Positions 8,429 through 16,457 of a stretch of 41,250 nt of DNA are shown here, piece after piece. The stretch is from Actinomycetota bacterium (GTDB lineage: Bacteria > Actinomycetota > CADDZG01 > JAHWKV01 > JAOPZY01), in NCBI GenBank assembly GCA_025963875.1, contig JAOPZY010000135.1:1-41250 (forward strand), given 5' to 3'. Position 1 is the first letter of the stretch; every line of letters starts with the position of its first letter. The notes beneath the pieces are model-generated. The model was not told the origin of the DNA and searched no databases. It worked only from the letters and a program-made list of their open reading frames with translations. The position numbers and the translations under genes were made by a program.

Positions 8429-8650
8429 TTGCTCGCGATCCTGCTCTTCATCAAGGACCGGTTTGCAGTTCTTCGACCCGTGGGTGAGCGGGGGGCGGCC
8501 GCCGTGGAGTACGGCCTGCTCGTCGCCCTGATCGCGGTCGCCATCATCGGCGCGGTGTTCCTGTTGGGCGGGAGGATCAACAACACCTACACGTGCGTCG
8601 GCAACAGCATGCCTACCGGCTCCTCGGCATCACCGAGCGCAAGCTGCTAA
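8429..8650 (+). CDS. flp: Flp-family type IVb pilin, second copy
   Basis: This 73-aa prepilin has the same design as the first pilin: a short leader with basic residues, cleavage site G|AAAVEYGLL, a hydrophobic helix, and a brief Ser/Pro-rich C-terminal part. The two cysteines fall at the same places (TYTC and the final residue), separated by 16 residues compared with 17 in the first pilin. The start is TTG, with AGGAAAGGAAG ending 7 nt upstream. Having one pilin at each end of the assembly genes suggests a major and a minor pilin or two pilins used under different conditions; which is which cannot be told from sequence. Confidence 0.88.
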   Translation: MLAILLFIKDRFAVLRPVGERGAAAVEYGLLVALIAVAIIGAVFLLGGRINNTYTCVGNSMPTGSSASPSASC

Positions 8651-8718
8651 GTCAGGAGATGTGCCGCACGAGTGCGCGCCCACGGGCGACGGCGCTCGGG
8701 CGGCCGAGCCGGGAGAGG

Positions 8719-8753
8719 CCAGCGGGACCGGGTCTGGGAACTGGTCCCGCTGG
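8719..8753 (+). terminator. Hairpin after second pilin
   Basis: Perfect 11-bp arms CCAGCGGGACC (8719-8729) and GGTCCCGCTGG (8743-8753) enclose a 13-nt loop, 68 nt after the pilin stop and before the ABC transporter genes. There is no T-run, so factor-independent function is uncertain, but it marks a likely end of the Tad operon. Confidence 0.5.
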
Positions 8754-8791
8754 TCGCCCTGCTGACGAGTGCGGGAAGCTATGCTCGGGCC

Positions 8792-9703
8792 ATGGAGGAT
8801 TCGCCGGCGATCGTCGCCAGAGGCCTGAAAAAGTCCTACGGCGATGTCGAGGCGGTGCGGGGCATCGACCTCCACGTTGCGAGAGGTGAGGTCTTCGCCC
8901 TGCTCGGCCCCAACGGAGCCGGCAAGACGACCACCGTCGAGATCCTCGAGGGACACCGCAAAGCCGACGCCGGCGAGGTGCGGGTCCTGGGCCACGACCC
9001 AGCCCGCCGGGAGCGGGCGCTGCTGGAGCGCATCGGCATCGTGCTCCAGGAGACGGGCATCGAGCCCTTCCTCACCGTGGAGGAGGCTATCGAGCTCTAC
9101 CGCGGCTACTACCCGCATCCGCGGCCAACCGACGAGATCCTCCACGTCGTGGGACTGGAGGAGAAGCGCAGCTCGCGGGTCAACAAACTCTCCGGCGGCC
9201 AGAAGCGCCGCCTCGACGTGGGGATCGGCCTCGCCGGCGACCCCGACCTCCTCTTCCTCGACGAGCCCACGACGGGCTTCGACCCCTCCGCCCGGCGCAA
9301 CGCCTGGCAGGTCGTGAAGAACCTCGCCGCCCTGGGCAAGACGATCGTGCTCACGACCCACTACATGGACGAGGCGCAGAACCTCGCCGACCGCGTTGCC
9401 ATCGTCGTCGGGGGCAGGATCGTCGCCGAGGGTCCTCCGGGGACGCTGGGTGGGACCGAACTCGAGCAGACCCGCATCTCGTTCTCGCTTCCCTCAGAGG
9501 CGGCGGCGCTGCCTGCCTCGTTCGGAGCAACCGCATCGGGCGCTGGCTACGTCATCGTCACCAAGGAGCCGGTCCGGGTGTTGTACGACCTGACGGGGTG
9601 GGCGCTGACCGAGGCCGTCGAGCTGGCGGACCTCACGGTCTCGAAGCCGTCGCTCGAGGACGTGTACCTGGAGTTGACAGGCGGCGTGGCGGGGACGGAG
9701 TGA
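8792..9703 (+). CDS. ABC transporter ATP-binding protein (DrrA/CcmA type)
   Basis: This 303-aa ATPase subunit has Walker A GPNGAGKT (39-46), Q-loop Gln86, signature LSGGQ (133-137), Walker B LLFLDE (153-158) and H-loop His190. A C-terminal extension of about 80 residues, ending in SLEDVYLELTGG, is typical of ATPases that pair with ABC-2 permeases in drug, lipid or polysaccharide export. The substrate cannot be inferred. Its stop overlaps the start of the permease gene (GTGA). ATG 8792 begins the conserved domain. Confidence 0.92.
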   Translation: MEDSPAIVARGLKKSYGDVEAVRGIDLHVARGEVFALLGPNGAGKTTTVEILEGHRKADAGEVRVLGHDPARRERALLERIGIVLQETGIEPFLTVEEAIELYRGYYPHPRPTDEILHVVGLEEKRSSRVNKLSGGQKRRLDVGIGLAGDPDLLFLDEPTTGFDPSARRNAWQVVKNLAALGKTIVLTTHYMDEAQNLADRVAIVVGGRIVAEGPPGTLGGTELEQTRISFSLPSEAAALPASFGATASGAGYVIVTKEPVRVLYDLTGWALTEAVELADLTVSKPSLEDVYLELTGGVAGTE

Positions 9704-10476
9704 GCACCGCCCGACTGGCCCTGCGCCAGGTGCGCTACGAGAACAAGTCGTTCTGGCGCAACCCTGCCGCCGCCTACTTCACCTTCGCCTTCCCCATCGT
9801 GTTCCTGGTCATCTTCAACCTGCTGTTCGGCAACGCCAGGCTCACCCTGCCCGGGGGCCATATCGTCAAGCAGTCGACGTTCTACGTGGCGGCCATCGTG
9901 GCTTTCTCCGTCATCACCGCCTCGTTCACCAACCTGGCGATGAACGTGGTGTTCGCCCGCGAGCAGGGCGTCCTCAAGCGCAAGCGGGGCACCCCGATGC
10001 CGCCGCTCGCCTACCTCTCGGGCAAGATCCTGCATTCGGGCGTGATCGCGCTCCTCCTCGTGGCGATCATCATGGTCTTCGGCAAGGCGTTCTACGGCGT
10101 GAGCCTGGCGGGCAACCGCATCCCGGCCTTCCTTGCCAGCCTCGCCATCGGGGCGCTGTCGTTCTCGGCGATGGGCCTGGCGATCACGACCGTGGTCCCG
10201 AACGCCGATGCGGCGCCGGCCGTCGTCAACGCGGTGATCCTGCCGCTGCTGTTCATCTCGGACATCTTCATCCCGCTGACCACCGCCCCGAAGTGGTTGA
10301 GCACGGTGGGCAACATCTTCCCGGTCCGGCATTTCGCCGAGGCGATGCACCAGGTCTTCAACCCGTTCGCACCCGGGTCGGGCTTCCAGGGCAAGGACCT
10401 GCTCGTGATGGGGATCTGGGGCCTGGGCTCCCTGCTGGTGGCGGCCAAGTTCTTCCGCTGGGAGCCCACCCGGTAG
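9700..10476 (+). CDS. ABC-2 type transporter permease
   Basis: The 258-aa integral membrane protein has about six helices in the ABC-2 arrangement: a cytoplasmic N-terminal segment, helices near 25-43, 62-83, 105-128, 140-160 and 170-192, and a last helix near 232-250. The ABC-2 signature region near 165-220 contains 'LPLLFISDIFIPL' and 'FPVRHFAEAM'. It overlaps the ATPase gene by 4 nt, so the two form one exporter. The 3' end faces the MFS gene across a hairpin. Confidence 0.9.
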   Translation: MSTARLALRQVRYENKSFWRNPAAAYFTFAFPIVFLVIFNLLFGNARLTLPGGHIVKQSTFYVAAIVAFSVITASFTNLAMNVVFAREQGVLKRKRGTPMPPLAYLSGKILHSGVIALLLVAIIMVFGKAFYGVSLAGNRIPAFLASLAIGALSFSAMGLAITTVVPNADAAPAVVNAVILPLLFISDIFIPLTTAPKWLSTVGNIFPVRHFAEAMHQVFNPFAPGSGFQGKDLLVMGIWGLGSLLVAAKFFRWEPTR

Positions 10477-10486
10477 GACCTTCGAC

Positions 10487-10535
10487 CTTCTTTGGGTGAT
10501 GAACGATGCATAGCATTGATAATCACCCAAAGAAG
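10487..10535. terminator. 49-bp perfect-armed hairpin between convergent genes
   Basis: The 14-bp arms CTTCTTTGGGTGAT (10487-10500) and ATCACCCAAAGAAG (10522-10535) pair perfectly. The 21-nt loop contains a smaller ATGC-ata-GCAT palindrome. It fills the 61-bp space between the stops of the ABC permease (+) and MFS gene (-), so a bidirectional terminator is the simplest reading. It is markedly AT-richer than its surroundings. Confidence 0.65.
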
Positions 10536-10537
10536 CT

Positions 10538-11785
10538 TCACGACGTGTGGCGCTGGGCCTTGCCGGGGTCGGGGACTTTCCGGAACTGGAGGTAGATCAG
10601 GACGTCGTAGAGGATCTTCACGCCCCCGGCGGCGAAGAAGGGGCTGCCAAGGGCGACGTGGCTCATGAGCGCACCGCCAACCGAAGGCGCGACGGGGCGG
10701 GTGAGGTACCGGGCCGTGTTCGTGTAGGCGGCGGCGGCCACCCGTTCCTCGGGGTCGACCATCGTCATCACGTAGGCCTGGCGGGCGGGGACGTCCATCT
10801 GCGAGATGGCGAAGCGGGCCATCAGGATGGCGACGGCGATGGGGAGGTTGGGTGCCAGGGGCACCGCCATCAGCGCCAGGTTGGACGGCAGGTGGCTGAA
10901 GACCATCGTGTTCAGCAGCCCGATCCTGGCGGCGATGGGGCTGGCCAGCATCGAGGACCCCGCCTGGAGGATCCCGGCCACGGAGAAGACCACCGCCAGC
11001 AGGCCGGTGGAGGCCCCCAACGCCCTGCCGAACCAGAACACCAGGAACGTCTGGGTGATGAAGCCGCCCCCGAAGGAGTCGAGAGCGAACAACACGGCCA
11101 GCTTGCGCACGGTTGCCCGCGAGCGCACGAGGGGCGCCGGCTTGCCGGGCAGCGTCGAGGGGACCGGGCCGACCTCGACGGCCGGGGAGAGGCGAGCCGC
11201 CAGCACCCGGCAGACGATCCCGATCACCGGGAACATCAGCAGCCACCACTGGTTGGCGGGCACGCCGGAGATGGCCCTCCGGAGCAGGGCGGGCAGGCCG
11301 GCGGCGAGCGAGCCCACCGACCCGGCGGCGAAGGCCACGGCGTTGTAGCGGCCGAAGGCCCGCACCCTCCGGCTGGCACGGACCCCGCCGATCATGGCCT
11401 GCTCGAGGGAGGTGATCGGCCCGGACTCGTTGGGGTCGGGCGAGAGGGTCCCGCTGAGCGCCGCGAGCAGCAGGGCCGGGAACCAGCGAGTCAGGGCGAA
11501 CACCGCCCCCGCGACACCCATCAGCGCGAGCAGCGAGCCGTACAGCCTCCGCCGGCCCACCCGCTCGCCCCACCGGCCGACGGCGACGGAGGTGAGGGCC
11601 ATCCCGGCGAGCATGGCGGTGAGGATTGCCCCCACCTGGAGGTCGGAGAGCTTGGCGGCCGCCAGCACGACGCCGAGCAGCACGCTGGCGAAGCCGTAGG
11701 CGAAGGCCCGGAGTCCCTGGATGGTGAGGATGATGCGGATGTCGCGGGGGAGCCCCGCCGCCTGCAGCTCGTCAGCGTCTGCCAT
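10538..11785 (-). CDS. MFS transporter
   Basis: This is a 415-aa polytopic membrane protein with about 10-12 predicted helices in two halves. The loop after the second helix holds GRWGERVGRRRLYG, the family motif-A pattern (GxxxDRxGRR/K-like) of the major facilitator superfamily. A central cytoplasmic loop near 205-220 divides the halves. Substrate is unknown; a drug or metabolite efflux role would be usual. The ATG lies only about a dozen bases after a TAGGCT -10-like hexamer, so the transcript may have almost no leader. Copy 2 of the 21-bp repeat lies just upstream. Confidence 0.88.
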   Translation of the reverse strand: MADADELQAAGLPRDIRIILTIQGLRAFAYGFASVLLGVVLAAAKLSDLQVGAILTAMLAGMALTSVAVGRWGERVGRRRLYGSLLALMGVAGAVFALTRWFPALLLAALSGTLSPDPNESGPITSLEQAMIGGVRASRRVRAFGRYNAVAFAAGSVGSLAAGLPALLRRAISGVPANQWWLLMFPVIGIVCRVLAARLSPAVEVGPVPSTLPGKPAPLVRSRATVRKLAVLFALDSFGGGFITQTFLVFWFGRALGASTGLLAVVFSVAGILQAGSSMLASPIAARIGLLNTMVFSHLPSNLALMAVPLAPNLPIAVAILMARFAISQMDVPARQAYVMTMVDPEERVAAAAYTNTARYLTRPVAPSVGGALMSHVALGSPFFAAGGVKILYDVLIYLQFRKVPDPGKAQRHTS

Positions 11786-11816
11786 CCCGGGAGCCTATCC
11801 GCCGCGGGGTTTTTAT

Positions 11817-11837
11817 CCGGCGCCTTGAGGGGCGCCT
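11817..11837 (+). repeat. Dispersed 21-bp repeat, copy 2 (divergent promoter region)
   Basis: The 21 bp are identical to copies 1 and 3, preceded by TTTTTAT. This copy lies between the divergent MFS gene (starts 11785, minus) and replication-relaxation-like gene (starts 11858, plus), ending 20 nt before the latter. It falls near where the -35 region of the MFS promoter would be, so it could be an operator for one or both genes. Confidence 0.75.
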
Positions 11838-11857
11838 GGAGGGACGAGAATGGCCCG

Positions 11858-12496
11858 ATGGACGCCCGACTCGGCCAGCGGGATCTCGAGGCCCTCCGGT
11901 GGGTCGGCGAGCAGTACGCCTGCCGGCTGGACCAGCTCCAGATCCTGCTGGGGCGCCTCGGCGACCGGGGCGCACTTTCGGCATCGGCAGCTCGCTCCGT
12001 CGTCAGCCGCTGGGAGACGCTCGGCATGGCCTCCCGGGCCAGCTTCATCGCCGGCGAGCCGTCGTGGGTCTGGCTGACCCGCCGCGGCCTCCGGCAGGCG
12101 GGCCTGGCGTTCCGGGTCGTGGAGCCCAAGGCCTGGACGCTGCCCCACACCGCAGCCGTGAACCGGGTGCGCCTGTTCGTCGAACCGCGCCGTCCCGGCG
12201 CCCGCTGGCGTCCCGAGCGGGAGCTCCGGGCTGCCGGCGGTGCCGCAGGTCCCGGCGGGCCGGTGCCCGACGCAGAGATCCACGACGCGGGCGGTAACGT
12301 CATCGCCGTGGAGGTCGAGCTGTCCCCGAAGTCGCCCGCCCGCCGCCGGCGGGTCATGCAGGCGCTGGTGGCCCGCTACGACTCGCTCTGGTACTTCGCC
12401 TCCGCCGACTGCTGGGTGGCCCTCCACGACGCGGTCTGCCACGTACCGCCACAGCTTGCCGACCTCGTCCGCATCTACGCCCTGGAGGACCTCTAG
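11858..12496 (+). CDS. Replication-relaxation-like winged-helix protein (Replic_Relax family)
   Basis: The protein is 212 aa. Residues 7-85 look like a winged-helix DNA-binding domain ending in WLTRRGL (72-78). Then come LPHTAAVNRVRL (95-106) and a W-x-x-ER element (117-121). PDAE (137-140) and IAVEVELSPKS (149-159) follow in the usual order of the Replic_Relax family, known from actinobacterial conjugative plasmids, where it is tied to plasmid replication and relaxation. The pairing of PD with ExE and Lys158 also resembles a PD-(D/E)xK nuclease core; this is my inference. The stop shares one base with the start of the ATPase gene. ATG 11858 follows a GAGGGACGAG ribosome binding site. Confidence 0.75.
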   Translation: MDARLGQRDLEALRWVGEQYACRLDQLQILLGRLGDRGALSASAARSVVSRWETLGMASRASFIAGEPSWVWLTRRGLRQAGLAFRVVEPKAWTLPHTAAVNRVRLFVEPRRPGARWRPERELRAAGGAAGPGGPVPDAEIHDAGGNVIAVEVELSPKSPARRRRVMQALVARYDSLWYFASADCWVALHDAVCHVPPQLADLVRIYALEDL

Positions 12497-13782
12497 TGCA
12501 AGCCCACGTCGGGGTCGACGGCCTCCTGGGCGCCCTGGTCTCGGGCGACCTCTTCGAATGGGGCCGCCGGGACGCGGGGCGGCTGTGGCTCGCCTATCCC
12601 GAGGCGGACCTGTCCCGGCACGGCGTGGTGGTGGGGGCGGCGGGGTCGGGCAAGACCGAGACGCTGCTGCGGCTCTCGTACCTGGCGGCGAAGGTCTACG
12701 GCTGGCACGTCGTCTTCCTCGACGCCAAGGGCGACCCCGCCACCCGGGACCGCTTCGTTGCGGCCATGCTGCACGCCGGCGTCGATGCGGCAGCGATACG
12801 GGCCTTCCCCGCCCAGCCGTACGATGCCTGGCGCGGCGACGCCAGGGCGCTGGTCAACCGCCTCATGGAGGTCTCGGACTTCAGCGAGCCCTACTACCGG
12901 GCGATGGCGCTGCGGGTCCTGGACCTGGCGACGTCGGCGCCTCCCGGGCCGCCGCGGTCGTCCGCCGACCTGCTCGGCCGCCTACGGAAGCCGGCGCTGC
13001 GGATGGCCTACCGGGGGCGGCCCGAGGCGACCGAGATCGACGACCTCGCCGAGCGGGACGTGGCGGGCGTCGCCAACCGGTACCGGGCCTTCTTCGGGGC
13101 GCTGGGCGGCTCCCTCGACGGGACCTGGGCGTTCGAGGACCCGGCAGCCTGCTACGTCCTGCTCGAGGGCCTGGCGCTGAAGGCCGAGGCGGCGCGGCTC
13201 GGCCGCTTCTTCCTCGAGGACTTCGCCCACTACGCGGGCGTCCGCAAGGAGGCGGCGCGTCGGGTGCTGCTGGTGGTGGACGAGTTCTCCGCGCTGGAGT
13301 CGACGGCCGACGCCGCCCATCTCTTCGAGCGTCTGCGGTCGTTCGGTGCGGCGGTGATCGTCTCGGCACAGGGCTACGCCGGACTCGGTGTGGCGGGGGA
13401 CCGCATCCTCGACGCCGCCCAGACGCTCGTGCTCCACCGCTGCGCGGAGCCGGAGCGCCTCATCGCCCGGGCTGGGACGGTGCCCCGCGTGGAGCACACC
13501 CGGTACCTCCCCGGGCGGGACGCCGCCGGAGGCCCTGCCGGGAGGGAGGGGGCCGTGACCCGGCGGGAGGGATGGCGGGTCCGGCCGAACGACGTCCGCC
13601 AGCTTCCCGTGGGCGAGGCCGTCGTCGTCTCGGGCGGCAAGGCGGCCCGGGTGCGCGTGGAGCGGCTCCTCCCGCCCGAGGAGCTCCTGGCCGCCGCGGC
13701 CGGGATCGCCAGCCGCGCCGGCACGTCCCGGGCGGCGCCGGTCTTCCACCCGTCTCCGCCGCCGCAGGTTCCGGGCCTGTAG
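12496..13782 (+). CDS. HerA/TraG-like DNA-pumping ATPase
   Basis: The 428-aa protein has Walker A GAAGSGKT (47-54), a strand with FLDAKGD (74-80) as in TraG/VirD4 proteins, Walker B LLVVDEF (258-264), and the sensor SAQ (290-292). This places it in the HerA/FtsK/VirD4 superfamily of ring ATPases that move DNA. It lacks the N-terminal membrane helices of true VirD4 coupling proteins, so it is probably soluble and closer to HerA-like or domesticated TraG forms. The C-terminal 90 residues are Arg/Pro/Ala rich. It is translated from GTG, coupled by a 1-nt overlap to the upstream gene; M48 peptidase follows 4 nt later. No relaxase or mating-pair genes are nearby. Confidence 0.82.
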   Translation: MQAHVGVDGLLGALVSGDLFEWGRRDAGRLWLAYPEADLSRHGVVVGAAGSGKTETLLRLSYLAAKVYGWHVVFLDAKGDPATRDRFVAAMLHAGVDAAAIRAFPAQPYDAWRGDARALVNRLMEVSDFSEPYYRAMALRVLDLATSAPPGPPRSSADLLGRLRKPALRMAYRGRPEATEIDDLAERDVAGVANRYRAFFGALGGSLDGTWAFEDPAACYVLLEGLALKAEAARLGRFFLEDFAHYAGVRKEAARRVLLVVDEFSALESTADAAHLFERLRSFGAAVIVSAQGYAGLGVAGDRILDAAQTLVLHRCAEPERLIARAGTVPRVEHTRYLPGRDAAGGPAGREGAVTRREGWRVRPNDVRQLPVGEAVVVSGGKAARVRVERLLPPEELLAAAAGIASRAGTSRAAPVFHPSPPPQVPGL

Positions 13783-13786
13783 CCCG

Positions 13787-14683
13787 ATGACACCGGCCGG
13801 GATCGGGCTCGTCGCCGCCTCGATCCTCCTGGACCTACCCTCCGCAATCGCCCGGCTGTTCCTGACCGCGGTCATCGCCGGGCTGGCGGGCGCGCTCGAC
13901 TGGCGGGCCGACCTCGTCGTCTTCCTCGTAGCCTTCGGCCCGTACCTGCGAAGCATCGCCGCCCTCGTCTTCCCCCTTCCGGCTGGGGCATTCCTCCGGC
14001 AGGCGGCGGGGGCGCGGAAGCCGTCGGAACGCGAACGCGCGGCCATCGGGAATGCGTTCTCGCTGCTACCCGGCGGCGCCGCCCCGGCGAGCGTCCTCGT
14101 GATCGACGGTCCGGACGAGAACGCCTGGGTGCTCGGGTGCACGCTCTTCGTCGAGCGGGGCCTCTTCGAGAGCCCCCACCTGGTGGCGGTGCTGGCCCAC
14201 GAGGCGGGCCACCTGGCCGCCGGGGACGGGCGCGTGGCCCTGGCGGCCTGGTGGCTCCCCGTTCGCTCCGCGGCTTGGGTCGCGGCCCGCCTGATCGGCA
14301 GCAGGACCGGCGGTCTGCCCCAGGCGGGCAAGACCCTCCCGCAGCCCCGGGCCGCCGGTGCGGGCGCCGGGATCCTCCCCGACCCCCGGTTCCGCGTCCT
14401 CGGCGGCCTGCTCCGGCTCCCCGGCATCGCCGCAGGCACCGTGGCGCTACTCTTCGCCGGCGGCCTGTTCCCGATGCTCCTGCGCCAGGTGTGGGCCGCC
14501 TACCGCCGCAGCCGCGAGTTCGCGGCGGACGCCTTCGCGGCGTCGGCGGGCCATGGGCCGGCGCTCGTCGAGGCCCTCGCCGAGTGGCAGGTGCTCGACG
14601 TGGCCACGCCGTGGTGGCTCCGGCTCAGCCATCCCTACGTCGAGCAGCGGATCGACCAACTTCAGCGGCTGCAAGTAGAGTAG
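13787..14683 (+). CDS. M48-family membrane zinc metalloprotease
   Basis: The 298-aa protein has the zinc motif HEAGH at 138-142 and a third ligand, Glu243, in the SREFAADAFA helix with Asp247 nearby, as in HtpX/Ste24-type peptidases. Hydrophobic segments lie near 5-32, 41-64, 148-168 and 210-232, placing the active site at the membrane. M48 proteases typically cut membrane or CAAX-type proteins; the target here is unknown. It lies 4 nt after the HerA-like ATPase gene and 4 nt before the DUF2269 gene, strongly suggesting one transcript. Confidence 0.85.
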   Translation: MTPAGIGLVAASILLDLPSAIARLFLTAVIAGLAGALDWRADLVVFLVAFGPYLRSIAALVFPLPAGAFLRQAAGARKPSERERAAIGNAFSLLPGGAAPASVLVIDGPDENAWVLGCTLFVERGLFESPHLVAVLAHEAGHLAAGDGRVALAAWWLPVRSAAWVAARLIGSRTGGLPQAGKTLPQPRAAGAGAGILPDPRFRVLGGLLRLPGIAAGTVALLFAGGLFPMLLRQVWAAYRRSREFAADAFAASAGHGPALVEALAEWQVLDVATPWWLRLSHPYVEQRIDQLQRLQVE

Positions 14684-14687
14684 GCCC

Positions 14688-15149
14688 ATGTTCGCACTCC
14701 TCCTGAGCGTGCACATCCTCGCGGCGATCATCGGGTTGGGGCCGTCGTTCTCGTTCGGTTTCCTCGGGGTCATGTCCGAGAAGCAGCCCGCCGCCGCCCG
14801 GGCCCTGCAGGAGACCATCCTCCTGATCTCGACCCGCATGGTCATCCCCCTCGTCGTGATCCTCGGCCTCAGCGGTGTGCTGCTGGTCGGCAACACCCAC
14901 GTCAACCTCAGCAAGAACCCCTGGCTGGGGGCCGGAATCGTCCTCTACGTCCTCGTGCTGGCGACGGCGATCTTCTACCAGGTACCCACCCAGAAGAAGA
15001 TCCTGGCGCTGCTCGGGCCAACCGGCGGGATGGACCAACCCGGGGTGCGCAAGCTCGCCACCGGCCAGCGGGTCGTCGGCATCTCCATGGGGCTGGCCGT
15101 TGTCGTCACCGCGGTCCTGATGATCTGGAAGCCCGGCGCCGGGTCGTAG
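14688..15149 (+). CDS. DUF2269-like integral membrane protein
   Basis: The 153-aa protein has four predicted membrane helices (about 3-27, 46-68, 82-103, 126-147). The first helix contains SVHILAAIIGLGPSF, the pattern seen in DUF2269 family proteins, where a His in the first helix is typical. Function is unknown. It begins 4 nt after the M48 protease stop. A DUF2269 protein following a protease and ATPase cluster suggests, but does not prove, a shared membrane process. Confidence 0.7.
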   Translation: MFALLLSVHILAAIIGLGPSFSFGFLGVMSEKQPAAARALQETILLISTRMVIPLVVILGLSGVLLVGNTHVNLSKNPWLGAGIVLYVLVLATAIFYQVPTQKKILALLGPTGGMDQPGVRKLATGQRVVGISMGLAVVVTAVLMIWKPGAGS

Positions 15150-15158
15150 CGGTTCCCA

Positions 15159-16457
15159 ATGGGCACACTGGTCCTGCTGCAGCGCATCCAGGAGCGGAAG
15201 GCCGCCGTCGCCGTCGTCGGCCTCGGGTATGTCGGGCTCCCGCTGGCCATGGCCGCGGCGGCGGCCGGCTTCGACGTCACCGGCTTCGACACCGAGGCCC
15301 ACCGGGTGGAGTCGCTGACCCGGGGCGAGTCCTACATCCTCGACATCGACGCAAGCGACCTGAACGCCCAACTGGCCGCCGGACGCTTCCACCCGACCAC
15401 GGAGCCCACATCGCTGGCCGGCGCCGACGTCATCGTCATCTGCGTGCCCACCCCGCTGCGCAACGAGCTGCCGGACATGACCTACATCGAGGAGGCCGGC
15501 AAGATGATCGCGGCGGTCCTCGCCCCGGGGCGCCTCGTGATCCTGGAGTCCACCACCTACCCGGGCACCACAGAGGAGTACCTGCGGGGCATTCTCGAAT
15601 CCTCGGGTCTGCACTGCGGTTCGGACTTCTCGCTCGGCTTCTCGCCCGAGCGCATCGACCCGGGCAACACCCGCTTCACGCTCGCGAACGTGCCGAAGAT
15701 CGTCGGCGGCATCGACGCCGACTCCACGAGCCTCATGAAGGCCTTCTACTCGGCCTTCATCGACCGTGTCGTGACGGTCTCGTCGCCCAAGACCGCCGAG
15801 ATGGCGAAGCTGCTGGAGAACACCTACCGCCACGTCAACATCGCCCTTGCCAACGAGATCGCCATCCTGTGCCACGGGCTCGGTGTGGACGTGTGGGAGG
15901 TCATCGACGCCGCGGCCACGAAGCCGTTCGGGTTCCAGCCCTTCTTCCCAGGACCCGGCTGGGGCGGCCACTGCATCCCGGTGGATCCCGCCTACCTGTC
16001 GTGGCGGGTTCGCCAGATGCACCAGACCGCCCACTTCGTGGATCTCGCCCGTGAGATCAACGACCGGATGCCGGCCTATGTCGTCGAGCGCATCGGGGAC
16101 TGCCTGAACGAGGAGGGCAAGTCGCTGAAGGGATCGAAGGTGCTGGTGCTCGGCGTGGCCTACAAGCCCGACGTGTCCGACGTCCGCGAGTCGCCGGCGC
16201 TCGCCATCATCACCCGCCTGCGCCGCAGCGGGGCCGTGGTGAGCTTCCATGACCCGCACGTGGAGTCGGTCGACCTCGACGACGGCCAGCTCGACGGCAT
16301 CGAGCTCGACGACCAGCGCCTGCGAGAGGCCGACCTCGTCGCGGTGGTCACCAACCACTCCAGCTACGCCTGGGACGTGGTGGCACGCCACGCACCGCTG
16401 ATCCTCGACACCCGCAACGCTCTCAAGGGCATCGAGGGCCGCATCGTGCGGCTTTGA
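15159..16457 (+). CDS. wbpA: UDP-N-acetylglucosamine/mannosamine-type nucleotide-sugar 6-dehydrogenase
   Basis: The 432-aa NAD-dependent enzyme oxidises the C6 alcohol of a UDP-sugar to a carboxylate in two steps. The Rossmann motif GLGYVG is at 21-26. FSPERIDPGN (161-170) is the form seen in UDP-HexNAc dehydrogenases rather than UDP-glucose dehydrogenases. Catalytic Lys217 lies in AKLLENTYR, and nucleophile Cys272 in GGHCIPVDP. The product would feed capsule, glycan or cell-wall polymer synthesis. Ten bases separate it from the DUF2269 gene; its TGA overlaps the TTG start of the methyltransferase. The symbol is by family; exact substrate is unproven. Confidence 0.85.
   Translation: MGTLVLLQRIQERKAAVAVVGLGYVGLPLAMAAAAAGFDVTGFDTEAHRVESLTRGESYILDIDASDLNAQLAAGRFHPTTEPTSLAGADVIVICVPTPLRNELPDMTYIEEAGKMIAAVLAPGRLVILESTTYPGTTEEYLRGILESSGLHCGSDFSLGFSPERIDPGNTRFTLANVPKIVGGIDADSTSLMKAFYSAFIDRVVTVSSPKTAEMAKLLENTYRHVNIALANEIAILCHGLGVDVWEVIDAAATKPFGFQPFFPGPGWGGHCIPVDPAYLSWRVRQMHQTAHFVDLAREINDRMPAYVVERIGDCLNEEGKSLKGSKVLVLGVAYKPDVSDVRESPALAIITRLRRSGAVVSFHDPHVESVDLDDGQLDGIELDDQRLREADLVAVVTNHSSYAWDVVARHAPLILDTRNALKGIEGRIVRL

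Noticed and set aside
10547-11857. Long plus-strand frame running into the replication-relaxation-like gene
   Set aside because: It is antisense to the MFS gene, low in complexity, and the conserved domain and ribosome binding site both point to ATG 11858.
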